The position numbers and the translations under genes are program-made. From Clostridium sp. UBA6758 (GTDB lineage: Bacteria; Bacillota; Clostridia; Clostridiales; Clostridiaceae), in assembly GCA_002453475.1 (NCBI GenBank), contig DKGY01000099.1:63709-76901 (forward strand): 13,193 nt of DNA. The letters are read 5' to 3'. Numbering within the stretch: position 1 is the first letter of the stretch; each line of letters starts with the position of its first letter. Below are positions 5,619 through 13,193 of the stretch, piece after piece. The notes under the pieces are model-generated. The model did not search any database, was not told where the DNA came from, and saw nothing but the letters and a program-made list of their open reading frames with translations.

Positions 5619-6809
5619 TTGGAAAGAGTCGTTGGAACTGTTGTTAGAGGACTTCGTTGCCCAATCATAAACAAAGGAGATAACATTGAAGAAATCGTTG
5701 TAGATAGCGTGTTAACTGCTGCTAAAGTTGAAGGTTTCTCAATTAATGATAAAGATGTAGTTACTGTAACTGAATCTGTAGTTGCTCGTGCACAAGGGAA
5801 CTATGCAACTATTGACAATATTGCTAAAGATGTAAAATCAAAGTTTGGTGAAGATACTGTAGGAGTAATATTCCCAATATTAAGCCGTAACCGTTTTGCT
5901 ATATGCCTTCGTGGTATTGCAAAGGGTGCTAAGAAAATTGTTTTAATGCTTAGCTATCCTTCTGATGAAGTTGGTAACCATTTAGTAGACTTAGATATCC
6001 TTGATGAAAAAGGAGTTAATCCTTGGACAGATGTCCTAACTGAAAAGCAATTCCGTGAGCACTTCGGATTCAATAAACATCCATTCACTGGTGTTGATTA
6101 TATTGAATATTATAAATCACTAGTTGAAAGCTATGGAATAGAGTGTGAAGTTATATTCTCAAATAATCCAAAAACTATATTAGAATATACAAAGAGTGTA
6201 CTTACTTGTGATATTCATACTAGATTCAGAACTAAGAGAATATTAAAAGCAAATGGCGGAGAAAAGATTTATAGCCTTGATGATATTTTATCTGCATCAA
6301 TCGATGGTAGTGGTTTCAATGAAGCTTATGGACTTTTAGGTTCAAATAAATCTACAGAGGAAACAGTTAAACTTTTCCCTCGTAACTGCCAACCAGTAGT
6401 TGATAATATACAAGCTATGATTAAAGAGAAAACTGGAAAAACTGTTGAAGTTATGATTTATGGAGATGGAGCATTCAAAGATCCAGTAGGTAAGATTTGG
6501 GAGCTTGCTGACCCAGTTGTATCACCTGCATATACTTCAGGACTTGAAGGTACTCCAAATGAAGTTAAATTAAAATATCTTGCTGATAATAACTTTGCTG
6601 ATTTAAAAGGTGATGAACTTAAGTCTGCTATCTCTGAATATATTAAAAATAAAGAGTCTGATTTAGTAGGTGCTATGGAATCACAAGGTACTACTCCAAG
6701 AAGACTTACTGATCTTATAGGTTCATTATCTGATTTAACTTCTGGAAGTGGAGATAAGGGTACTCCTATAATCTTTATCCAAGGTTATTTCGATAATTAC
6801 ACTAAATAA
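5619..6809 (+). CDS. CofE-like protein (coenzyme F420-0:L-glutamate ligase family)
   Basis: A 396-residue protein of the F420 gamma-glutamyl ligase family. In F420 makers CofE adds glutamates to F420-0 using GTP. The N-terminal half has the family pattern DVVTVTESVVARAQGN (46-61, like the DVVVVAEKVVSKAEG type) and LSRNRFAICLRGIAKGAKK (88-106). GDGAFKDPVGKIWELADP (282-299) is a second conserved block. It is much longer than archaeal CofE (about 250 residues) and lacks the nitroreductase domain of FbiB, so it is a distinct clostridial subtype. The start is TTG with AAGGAG about nine bases upstream; upstream ATGs in the leader run into a stop. About half its arginines are CGT, unlike neighbouring AGA-rich genes, hinting at high expression. 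With no F420 genes visible, the true acceptor may be a folate or another compound. Confidence 0.85.
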   Translation: MERVVGTVVRGLRCPIINKGDNIEEIVVDSVLTAAKVEGFSINDKDVVTVTESVVARAQGNYATIDNIAKDVKSKFGEDTVGVIFPILSRNRFAICLRGIAKGAKKIVLMLSYPSDEVGNHLVDLDILDEKGVNPWTDVLTEKQFREHFGFNKHPFTGVDYIEYYKSLVESYGIECEVIFSNNPKTILEYTKSVLTCDIHTRFRTKRILKANGGEKIYSLDDILSASIDGSGFNEAYGLLGSNKSTEETVKLFPRNCQPVVDNIQAMIKEKTGKTVEVMIYGDGAFKDPVGKIWELADPVVSPAYTSGLEGTPNEVKLKYLADNNFADLKGDELKSAISEYIKNKESDLVGAMESQGTTPRRLTDLIGSLSDLTSGSGDKGTPIIFIQGYFDNYTK

Positions 6810-6844
6810 TCTAATGAAATTAATGTTATTTCTTATCCTACTTA

Positions 6845-6893
6845 TATAAAAAACAGCTCAAGGATTTTCTTTATCCTTGAGCTATTTTATTAT
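6845..6893. terminator. Bidirectional terminator after the CofE-like gene
   Basis: The arms AGCTCAAGGAT (6855-6865) and ATCCTTGAGCT (6873-6883) form a perfect 11-bp stem with a seven-base loop. ATTTTATT follows on the plus strand and GTTTTTTATAT on the minus strand. It serves the CofE-like gene and the convergent 96-residue gene. Confidence 0.92.
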
Positions 6894-6911
6894 AACTATT
6901 TGATGTTATAC

Positions 6912-7202
6912 CTATGCTCTTATACCTTTAACTGTAAAGTTTCCAAACTTCGAATGTACTATTGCAGTTAAATTATTTCCCTCAACTTTTCCCTTAGCAG
7001 TATAAGCTATTTTCGTTATAAATTTTTTAAATTCTCCTGAGAACTCAAATTCATTACCATTTACGGTTCGTCCATCAAAAGTGCTAGTTACACCTTTAGC
7101 TTTTAAACTTCCACTAAGTCTTTCTCCACTTACTATAAATTCTATTGTTCCTTTTTCTAATCCCATAGGAGTTTGCATTGAAATATAATATTTACCTTCC
7201 AT
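6912..7202 (-). CDS. Small beta-rich protein, 96 residues, function unknown
   Basis: Alternating strands and G-containing turns (KYYISMQTPMG, KGTIEFIV, RLSGSLKA, EFEFSGEF, IAYTAKGKVEGN, LTAIVHSKFGNFTVKG) suggest a small eight-stranded barrel or lipocalin-like fold. The pattern TPxGxxxGT, GxxLSG, GNxFxFSG, YTAKGxVEG is one I associate with small conserved proteins and C-terminal extensions found in Firmicutes, without a known role. No cysteine, signal peptide or membrane segment is seen, so it should be cytosolic. AAGGAGGAG six bases before the ATG is a very strong ribosome site. The gene stands alone, ending at a shared terminator. No confident promoter was found upstream. Confidence 0.8.
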   Translation of the reverse strand: MEGKYYISMQTPMGLEKGTIEFIVSGERLSGSLKAKGVTSTFDGRTVNGNEFEFSGEFKKFITKIAYTAKGKVEGNNLTAIVHSKFGNFTVKGIRA

Positions 7203-7545
7203 TTTATCTCCTCCTTCAAATCTAAGTCACCTATACATATATATTCAAAAGAATAACTTTTAGTCACAATATATTAAAATCTATTAACCTTTAATAAACT
7301 CTTATTTATATGAAGTATTTATTGATTTTATTAACCAATTCGAATCTTTAAAGGTCGTTAATACTCCACTACCTGGTACATTTCTTGAATTTTTCTCCAC
7401 CTTCTTAAAATATTTGTATAAAGTTTATTGTATAAAAGCTTATTGAAATTTGTTATATTACTTATAAATATAAAAAGCTATCTCAAAACAATTAATTAAT
7501 CTTGAAATAGCTCTTTATGTGTATTATTAAATTTAAAACTTTAGT
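7203..7545. other. 343-base intergenic gap; no convincing gene
   Basis: The gap holds the leader of the 96-residue gene and, at its far end, the terminator of the 137-residue gene. A small dyad TATTC-AAAA-GAATA lies at 7242-7255. On the minus strand a 40-codon open frame without ATG runs 7424-7302 (a GTG at 7400 would give about 32 residues, including VPGSGVLTTFKDSNW). It has no proper ribosome site. It could be a gene remnant, but I cannot tie it to a family. Confidence 0.4.
7470..7512 (-). terminator. Terminator of the 137-residue gene
   Basis: On the minus strand AGCTATTTCAA (7512-7502) pairs with TTGAGATAGCT (7486-7476) over 10 of 11 positions, followed by TTTTTATATTT. It lies about 34 bases after the gene's stop. 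Confidence 0.85.
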
Positions 7546-7959
7546 TTATTCGTGTAATCCAAATCCACTTATTATTAATGTAGCCCAATCTTCACTTTCT
7601 TTTTCAATCCACTTATATTCTATATCGAGTTCTTTAAGCCAAGCATTAAGCCCATAACTTTTTTTGCTTACATTTGGAGACTTTCTTCCGAATATTTCTT
7701 TTATAGTCTCAAGTAATTCAGCTTGTTCTTCTTGACCAAGGGGTCTATCAATTACATTGCTTATCTCTATACAGCATTGTGCATATGATGAATGATCTTC
7801 AAAATATAGCTCATTAGCAAGTCCTATTCTTTTCTCATTTAATTCTTTAATTACATCATTAATTTCATCAATATTTGATAAATACTTCTTAGCTACTCCC
7901 ATAGAATCAATGTCATTATCTAGTCTATTTATTTGCTTTTCTAATCTTTCATATCTCAT
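7546..7959 (-). CDS. Hypothetical protein, 137 residues, helical N-terminus
   Basis: No family recognised. Residues 1 to about 50 are charged and helical with heptad-like spacing (LEKQINRLDNDIDSM, INDVIKELNEKRIGLANEL), suggesting a short coiled coil. The rest is mixed, with two adjacent cysteines (C62, C63 in SYAQCCIEI), an acidic helix around EEQAELLETIKEIFG, and a C-terminal strand WATLIISGFG. There is no signal peptide or membrane segment. The ATG has a weak GTGAG ribosome site. It lies 143 bases after sbcC on the same strand but probably has its own promoter and has its own terminator, so I do not place it in the sbcDC operon. Confidence 0.72.
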   Translation of the reverse strand: MRYERLEKQINRLDNDIDSMGVAKKYLSNIDEINDVIKELNEKRIGLANELYFEDHSSYAQCCIEISNVIDRPLGQEEQAELLETIKEIFGRKSPNVSKKSYGLNAWLKELDIEYKWIEKESEDWATLIISGFGLHE

Positions 7960-8074
7960 ATATTTTTCTCACTTTACATATTTATTTTGTCATATACAGA
8001 GTTTGTATTTAATCAATAAAACTTCTTGTCTTATGTTGCATATTCATTTACATTTCTCTTAATGCCAATAATCT

Positions 8075-8102
8075 ATTATAACATTAAAAATAATTGTTGC
8101 AA
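8075..8102 (-). promoter_or_regulatory. Possible promoter for the 137-residue gene
   Basis: On the minus strand TTGCAA (8102-8097), a 16-base spacer and TATAAT (8080-8075) lie just after the sbcC stop. The -35 shares bases with the weak sbcC terminator hairpin, so one of the two readings may be wrong. Confidence 0.45.
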
Positions 8103-8105
8103 TTA
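8086..8105 (-). terminator. Weak terminator at the sbcC stop
   Basis: The minus strand reads TAATTG-CAA-CAATTA then TTTTT. The stem has only six AT-rich pairs and includes the sbcC TAA, so termination is likely inefficient and read-through into the next gene is possible. Confidence 0.4.
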
Positions 8106-11100
8106 ACTTCTTTCAATCTTAACTTTACTTCCACCTCTACCTGCTTCTGCTGGAGTAAGTACTAATTTTACTGGCACCCTATTTTTTATAGATTCTACGT
8201 GACTTATTATTCCTACCTTAAGCTTATCATTATGGATTCTCTCTAGAGAACTCATAACTACTTCTAATAAATCATCATCTAGTGTTCCAAATCCTTCATC
8301 TAAGAAGAATAACTCTAATGGTGCTGTTCCTTTAAGTTGAATCTCTGAGGATAGTGCTAGTGCTAATGCTAGGGACGTTAGAAAAGTCTCTCCTCCTGAA
8401 AGTGTAGAGGCATCCCTTGAGGCTCCTCCATTTTTATAGTCTCTTATTATAAATTTTCCCTGCTCATCTACTTCTAGTCCATAGGTTCCACTAGTAATTT
8501 CCTTAAGCCTTTTAGAAGCTTCCATGGATACATATTTAAGTCTAGTAGCAGCTACAAACTCAACAAACTTTTTACCCTTAAATAGTTTTTCTAAATCATC
8601 AAGAAGAGCTAGTTTATGATCTAATTTTTCTTTTTTACCTAGCAATCCCTTTAACTCTACTAGCTTTTTCTTTATATGGTTGACTTCTTCTGAATATCTT
8701 ATATTTACTTCCGTTAAAGCTTTTATTTCTTCTTCTTTTACAGTCTTTTCTTCTTGAATGTGCTGCCAAGCTTCTTTACTTACTTCTCTTCCATTTACCT
8801 TTATAAGTAAACTTTCAATGGCTCCATTAACCTTAGATATGCTGTTATTGTATTCTTCTATAGAGGTATTTAATCTCTCAATTTCCACCTTAGAGATTAC
8901 ACTAGCCTTAACCTTCTCTATATCTTCAAAGCTTTCATTCTTTAAAATCTCATTCAAGTAAGCCCCTTCTTCTCCTTCTCGTTTATCTAACTGCCTAACC
9001 TTACTTATCATATCTATTAAAGCTTCATTACAGTTCTTGAAATCTTCTTCCATAGATTCCTTTTTTTTATCATAACTATTAAAGGAATCTTCTATAGTTT
9101 TTATTTCTTCCTTAAGATGAATTAATAAATCCTTGAGATTACCCATATCTCCTACCTTAGCTTTTATTTGAAGCTCCTTCTCTTCTGCACTTTTTTCCTT
9201 TTCTATAAGGGCAGATTTTTCTTTAGCTAAGTTTTCTCTAAGAGAATTTATGCTTATCTGTATGGATTCCTTGTTATCTATTAAATCATCTAATGCCTTT
9301 CTATACTTTCTTATGTTCTTTTCTAACTCTTCTCTTTCTTTTTCTATACTTAATATTTCTTCATTTTTTTCTTGAAAATTTTCTACATTGATAGAAGTTT
9401 TTATGTTATTTATATCATTTTCTAAAGCACTGCAAGATAGAGTGTTTTTATTATATTCTTGCTCTACATCCTTATATTGCGTTTCCTTTTCTTCTACTAC
9501 TGATTTTATAATATTTCTTTTACCTTCTAAGGATAGTTTTTCTTCTTTTAAAACCTTTATAAAATTATCTAGGACTTCTCTATCTTTGTTATACTTTGAT
9601 AACTCTTTATCTAGTACTTTAAATCTATCTTCTAATATTACCAGATTTCCAACCTTAAAATCATCGCCTAAAGCTTCTATTTCTAATTCTTTAGCCTTAA
9701 TATTTTCTTCTAAATTTAATATTTTTGTATTATCCCTAGTAATATTCATTTCTATTTCCTTAAGGTGACTTTCCAACTGATGCAATTTTTCATTTTTTTC
9801 ATTTAAATCTCGGATTTCTATATGCCTTATATTCTCAACATGATGATCCAAAGAACCACAAACAGGACAAGGCTCTCCCTTATTTAAATTTTCTCTAAGC
9901 TCACTTGCTAAGGTCTCAACTTGTAAATCTAATATTTCTGTCTTTAAACCATTAATAGTTTCATCTGTACTAGCCTTGGTTTCCCGATACTCACTTACAG
10001 CTTCCCTTAATTTTTTTATAATTTCTTTTGAGTTCTTAATATCTTCAGTTGCAAGGTTGTACTTTTTAGCCTTTTCTCCCTCATCAGATATCCTTCTTTG
10101 AAGATTTAAAAGGTCAGTAGGTTCTCCTGGACAAGTATTAATTAGATTTTCTAACTCATCTTCCTTCTCCTTAAGCAATGCTTCCTTTTTATTAAGTTCT
10201 TCTGTGCGTAATCCTTCTTTTATATGTTCTTCTTCTATAAATTTTTTCAGTTTTGTTAAAGTTAGCTTATCTTTATCTACTAAAGTTTTTAAGTCCACAT
10301 ACCTTTCATTAAGTCTAATGCCCCTTTGAACTTTTTCCTTTAACTCACTATCTACCTTGAGAGCTTGAAACTTCTCCTCTGTTTCTTTTATTACATTTCC
10401 ACCCTTAAGAATTCTTTCACCTAAAATATTTATTTCTCCCTGTGCTTTCTGTTCCTGCTCCTTTAAACTTTTAACACTTTCCTTTAATTCGTTAATACTA
10501 ACTCTTAAAGCTTCTAAGTTTTTCTTTTCTATTAAAGAATCCTTAACCTTTTCTTCCTTTACTTTTAAATCAGGTAATTTCTTATCTTTTTTATTTCTCC
10601 AAAAATCCCACTTACTTTCTAGTTCGTCTTTTTCTACCTTTAATTTTTCATATTGAAGATTTAAGGTATTTTCCTTTTCCTTTGAAGCTTTTAAATCCCT
10701 TAGGGTATTTTCATAGTTTTCCACATAAGGTAAAACCCTAGCTGCCCCTTCAACAATTTTTAGTTTTTCCTTATACCCTTCTATTTCTTGGGCTTTTTCC
10801 ATTAGATTTTCTTTCTTTTCCTCATAGGCTTTAATATCTAAGATTAACTTCCAAACTTCTTCTTTTTCCTTGAAATCTACTTCTAACTTTTTAAGTTCCT
10901 CATTACCTTTTATTAATTTATCTGTTGAATTTTTTAATTCATCCTCTTTCTCTTTTAATGTATCCTCATTGATATTTTCATAGCCCTTAAGCTCACCAGA
11001 TAGCTCCGTGTATTTATTTTCTTCCTTAGTTATCTCAGCCTTAAGCTTACTTGAAAGATTATCTCCATACTTTTGCAAGTTAAATAATCTCTCTAGCATA

Positions 11101-11597
11101 TCTCTTCTAGCTCTACCTTCTAGCTTTAAGAACTCACTAAACTTTCCTTGTGGTAAAACCACGGTTCTAGTAAAATCATCTAAACTTAATCCTATAATCT
11201 CTCTACAAGCTGTAGTTACTTCCTTTACTTTATCTGCTAAAATTATAGGCTCCTCTGGAGTTATATCTACTATCTTACATTTTCCTGATACAGGGTTACC
11301 TGTCTTCTTGTCTCTCTTAAATTCTCTATCTACAACATATCTTTTAGGCTCTACTCCTGAAATTTGAAAAGTATAACTTAAAGCTAGGCTATCACAATTA
11401 GTATTTATAAAATTTGAGCTTTTTCTTGAAACCTCTCCATATAAAGCTAGAGTTATTCCATCTAATACTGTAGACTTTCCACTACCAGTAGGTCCAAATA
11501 TACCAAAAAAACCTTGCTCTGTAAGCTTTTCAAAATCTATAAATTGCTCTTCATTAAAGCTATTTAATCCCTTAATTTTAAGGCTGATTGGTTTCAT
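8103..11597 (-). CDS. sbcC: Exonuclease subunit SbcC (Rad50-like ATPase)
   Basis: An 1164-residue SMC-like ATPase, the partner of SbcD in the Mre11-Rad50-type complex that cuts hairpins and processes blocked double-strand ends. The N-terminal lobe has Walker A GPTGSGKST (35-43) and the Q-loop VVLPQGKFSEF (Q150). A long coiled coil runs from about 180 to 1010, interrupted near the exact middle by the zinc hook CPVC (577-580), which dimerises two molecules. The C-terminal lobe has the ABC signature LSGGE (from 1066), Walker B LFFLDEG (D1100, E1101), the D-loop GTLDD and the H-loop IISH. All key residues are present and the length is normal. The ATG overlaps the sbcD end by 20 bases, with AGGGAGG inside sbcD, so translation is coupled. 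Confidence 0.97.
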   Translation of the reverse strand: MKPISLKIKGLNSFNEEQFIDFEKLTEQGFFGIFGPTGSGKSTVLDGITLALYGEVSRKSSNFINTNCDSLALSYTFQISGVEPKRYVVDREFKRDKKTGNPVSGKCKIVDITPEEPIILADKVKEVTTACREIIGLSLDDFTRTVVLPQGKFSEFLKLEGRARRDMLERLFNLQKYGDNLSSKLKAEITKEENKYTELSGELKGYENINEDTLKEKEDELKNSTDKLIKGNEELKKLEVDFKEKEEVWKLILDIKAYEEKKENLMEKAQEIEGYKEKLKIVEGAARVLPYVENYENTLRDLKASKEKENTLNLQYEKLKVEKDELESKWDFWRNKKDKKLPDLKVKEEKVKDSLIEKKNLEALRVSINELKESVKSLKEQEQKAQGEINILGERILKGGNVIKETEEKFQALKVDSELKEKVQRGIRLNERYVDLKTLVDKDKLTLTKLKKFIEEEHIKEGLRTEELNKKEALLKEKEDELENLINTCPGEPTDLLNLQRRISDEGEKAKKYNLATEDIKNSKEIIKKLREAVSEYRETKASTDETINGLKTEILDLQVETLASELRENLNKGEPCPVCGSLDHHVENIRHIEIRDLNEKNEKLHQLESHLKEIEMNITRDNTKILNLEENIKAKELEIEALGDDFKVGNLVILEDRFKVLDKELSKYNKDREVLDNFIKVLKEEKLSLEGKRNIIKSVVEEKETQYKDVEQEYNKNTLSCSALENDINNIKTSINVENFQEKNEEILSIEKEREELEKNIRKYRKALDDLIDNKESIQISINSLRENLAKEKSALIEKEKSAEEKELQIKAKVGDMGNLKDLLIHLKEEIKTIEDSFNSYDKKKESMEEDFKNCNEALIDMISKVRQLDKREGEEGAYLNEILKNESFEDIEKVKASVISKVEIERLNTSIEEYNNSISKVNGAIESLLIKVNGREVSKEAWQHIQEEKTVKEEEIKALTEVNIRYSEEVNHIKKKLVELKGLLGKKEKLDHKLALLDDLEKLFKGKKFVEFVAATRLKYVSMEASKRLKEITSGTYGLEVDEQGKFIIRDYKNGGASRDASTLSGGETFLTSLALALALSSEIQLKGTAPLELFFLDEGFGTLDDDLLEVVMSSLERIHNDKLKVGIISHVESIKNRVPVKLVLTPAEAGRGGSKVKIERS

Positions 11598-12810
11598 TAT
11601 CTTCGCCTCCCTCTTCTGAAATTATAGACATAAGTAAATCAACCACTTCATCCTCTGCATCTACTCCTCTTTCCCTTTTATAAAAATCCTTAAATATCTC
11701 TTCAAAGGATTTTTCTGAAAGACTCCTAGCATTTTCATCCGCTTCCTCCACACCTATAATCTTAGGCATTATTTCTAGAATATCTCTTTTTAATGTCTTC
11801 ATTTTCTTTATTTCATCTTCGTTTATATATCTATCTGTAGAAATTTCAAGATAAACCCAACAATCTCTATCCTTATTTTCCTCACACTTTAATATAGCCT
11901 CTTCTACCCCATTGCATTTCCAAACTTCAATAGGCTTATAAACCTTTATTTCCACTTCTTCTATGATACTGTCCTCTCCAGGCTTTACATCTACAATAAA
12001 ACACTTATTTTTAAAACTAATTTCCTTTTTATTATAGTGAAGAGGAGAACCTGAATATCGTGCTCTTTTATTAGTTCCAGGAACTATTTGAGGCTTATGC
12101 ACATGGCCAAGGGCTATATATTGAGCAGACTTTGGAAAACAACTTCCGTTTACTATGTAGCTTCCCCCTAATTGTATACTTCTCTCTGAACCACTTTCTT
12201 CACTTCCCATGGCAAAGAGATGTGATACCACTAAATTTATAGTGTCTTCTTTATAATGACTTTCTAAAGAATGAAATAACTCATGTATTCTATCACTATA
12301 TGACATTAATTTTTCTTCTTCACTTTCCATACCACTATATAATATCTCATTTAATCTCTTTTCACTTGGATAAGGTACTGTTAATATAACTGCCCTTTCC
12401 CCGTTAACTTCAATTTCAATAAACCCTTCCCCTGATTCAATAAGTCTGTGGTTTCCATAACCCCCTAGCTGAACTACAGTTTTAGGAGTTCCCACCATAA
12501 TTATTCCATGATCCATGGCTAAAGGTCCTGCTGCTACTAACCTCTCTGGATTATCATGATTTCCTGATATTACAAGGGTTAGCCTTTCACCCTTTCTAGA
12601 AAGTCTCTTTAAAGTATCATAAAACATTTTTTCAGCCCTAGCTGGTGGATTACTTGTATCATAGACATCTCCTGCAATAATAACTAAATCTATATTGTTT
12701 TCTTCTACTATATTTACAAAGTCCTTTAAAAACTCTTCTTGCTCATCCATTCTACTCTGACCTTCTAGATTTTTTCCTAGATGCCAATCCCCAGTATGAA
12801 GTATTCTCAC
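11578..12810 (-). CDS. sbcD: Exonuclease subunit SbcD (Mre11-like nuclease)
   Basis: A 410-residue metallophosphoesterase, the nuclease half of SbcCD. The phosphoesterase motifs appear in order: GDWHLG (D8, H10), GDVYD (D48), SGNHD (N84, H85), SHLF (H197) and GHVHKP (H236, H238). Together they bind the two manganese ions and the catalytic water. The C-terminal part (about 290-400) is acidic and helical and should hold the capping and SbcC-binding regions. The start is GTG, with a strong AAGGAGG eight bases upstream and the family-typical MRILHTGDWHLG opening, so no other start competes. It begins 16 bases after the upstream phosphatase stop and overlaps sbcC, forming an operon. Confidence 0.97.
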   Translation of the reverse strand: MRILHTGDWHLGKNLEGQSRMDEQEEFLKDFVNIVEENNIDLVIIAGDVYDTSNPPARAEKMFYDTLKRLSRKGERLTLVISGNHDNPERLVAAGPLAMDHGIIMVGTPKTVVQLGGYGNHRLIESGEGFIEIEVNGERAVILTVPYPSEKRLNEILYSGMESEEEKLMSYSDRIHELFHSLESHYKEDTINLVVSHLFAMGSEESGSERSIQLGGSYIVNGSCFPKSAQYIALGHVHKPQIVPGTNKRARYSGSPLHYNKKEISFKNKCFIVDVKPGEDSIIEEVEIKVYKPIEVWKCNGVEEAILKCEENKDRDCWVYLEISTDRYINEDEIKKMKTLKRDILEIMPKIIGVEEADENARSLSEKSFEEIFKDFYKRERGVDAEDEVVDLLMSIISEEGGEDNETNQP

Positions 12811-12826
12811 CTTAATTCCTCCTTCA

Positions 12827-13193
12827 TTAATCTAAATCTATTTCTTTAAATCCTATAAAGTCTTCACCTTTAAATTTCATAACAATAATCCAAGGCATAA
12901 TACTTTTTATTCTATTAAACTCTTCATATCCAAAACTTTTATTATAATAATTCAATATTGTACTTAAAGCTGTACCATGAGTTCCTACTACTACATTTTT
13001 GCCTTTATTCTCATCTAATATCTCTTTTATTGCTTTTATATTTCTCTCTTGTACCTGTCTAAGACATTCTCCTTTAGATAGCTTGTACTCAAAATCCTCC
13101 CATTGACATTTTACAAATACATTAAAATCATCTATCCATTTATCTGTAATAGTCCTCTCTCTTAAATCCTCTTTAGTTGCTACCTTTAAGTTT
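12827..13193 (-). CDS. Histidine phosphatase (phosphoglycerate mutase-like) family protein, 5' end beyond window
   Basis: The last 122 codons are visible. The block NVVVGTHGTALSTILNYYN contains the second catalytic histidine of the family (THG), after the usual amphipathic helix ECLRQVQERNIKAIKEIL. The first catalytic RHG motif lies outside the window. The C-terminus ends IGFKEIDLD. The family includes phosphoglycerate mutases, phosphatases of small metabolites and SixA or CobC types; the visible part does not decide the substrate. The stop is 16 bases before the sbcD GTG, and the sbcD ribosome site sits in that gap, so cotranscription with sbcDC is likely. A repair role is not implied by position alone. 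Confidence 0.88.
   Translation of the reverse strand, partial: NLKVATKEDLRERTITDKWIDDFNVFVKCQWEDFEYKLSKGECLRQVQERNIKAIKEILDENKGKNVVVGTHGTALSTILNYYNKSFGYEEFNRIKSIMPWIIVMKFKGEDFIGFKEIDLD

Noticed and set aside
7302..7424. Minus-strand 40-codon frame with a protein-like stretch (VPGSGVLTTFKDSNW)
   Set aside because: No ATG, no spaced ribosome site and no family match. It may be a gene remnant, but I cannot support a CDS call.
8758..11367. Several plus-strand open frames opposite sbcC (near 8758, 9388 and 11008)
   Set aside because: They mirror the Lys/Glu-rich coiled coil of SbcC and give Ser/Leu/Phe-rich shadows. No start signals or families were seen.
8103..11597. SbcC as a defence-system SMC protein
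   Set aside because: The CPVC hook in the exact centre, the overlap with a full SbcD and normal lengths fit housekeeping SbcCD; no defence partner gene is present.

Overview
The window is low-GC DNA, very rich in A and T, with tightly packed bacterial genes, strong AGGAGG-type ribosome binding sites, several TTG and GTG starts, and many intrinsic terminators. Protein content (ThiH rather than ThiO for the thiazole pathway, clostridial-style ThiF with an N-terminal ubiquitin-like domain, SbcCD, a CofE-like ligase) points to an anaerobic Firmicute, most likely Clostridium sensu stricto. I cannot name the species from sequence alone. Most genes lie on the minus strand.

Region 1 (about 1-3733, minus strand) is a thiazole-branch thiamine operon. 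Reading along the minus strand it holds a sigma-A promoter, a TPP riboswitch, a leader of about 140 nt, an intrinsic terminator, then thiS, thiF, thiG, thiH and a TenI/ThiE-family gene cut by the window edge. ThiS is the sulfur carrier, ThiF adenylates it, ThiH supplies dehydroglycine from tyrosine, ThiG closes the thiazole ring, and the TenI-like protein probably tautomerises the product. No pyrimidine (thiC, thiD) or coupling gene is visible. The operon should be shut off by TPP through transcription termination before thiS.

Region 2 (3734-4630) is a spacer-rich stretch on the plus strand. It holds a 49-residue HTH-like peptide gene divergent from the thi promoter, a large imperfect inverted repeat (about 4029-4156), and an 88-residue membrane protein with its own good promoter. 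It ends in a nested, bidirectional terminator.

Region 3 (4605-6893) is a divergent pair: a LysR-type regulator on the minus strand and a 396-residue protein of the F420-0:glutamate ligase (CofE) family on the plus strand. A palindrome in the 5' intergenic region sits inside the lysR promoter and upstream of the cofE-like start. This pair is the least understood part of the window, because clostridia of this type are not known to make F420.

Region 4 (6845-8102) carries two orphan minus-strand genes, a 96-residue beta-rich protein and a 137-residue protein with a charged helical N-terminus. They are separated by a 343-base gap with one clear terminator and no convincing gene.

Region 5 (8086-13193, minus strand) is a DNA-repair operon. 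A histidine-phosphatase gene (5' end outside the window) is followed 16 nt later by sbcD, which overlaps sbcC by 20 nt. SbcC and SbcD form the bacterial Mre11-Rad50-type nuclease.

I see no CRISPR array, tRNA, rRNA, insertion sequence or phage gene. Nothing here is clearly a new multi-gene system; the best leads are the LysR/CofE-like pair, the layered thi leader and the large hairpin.
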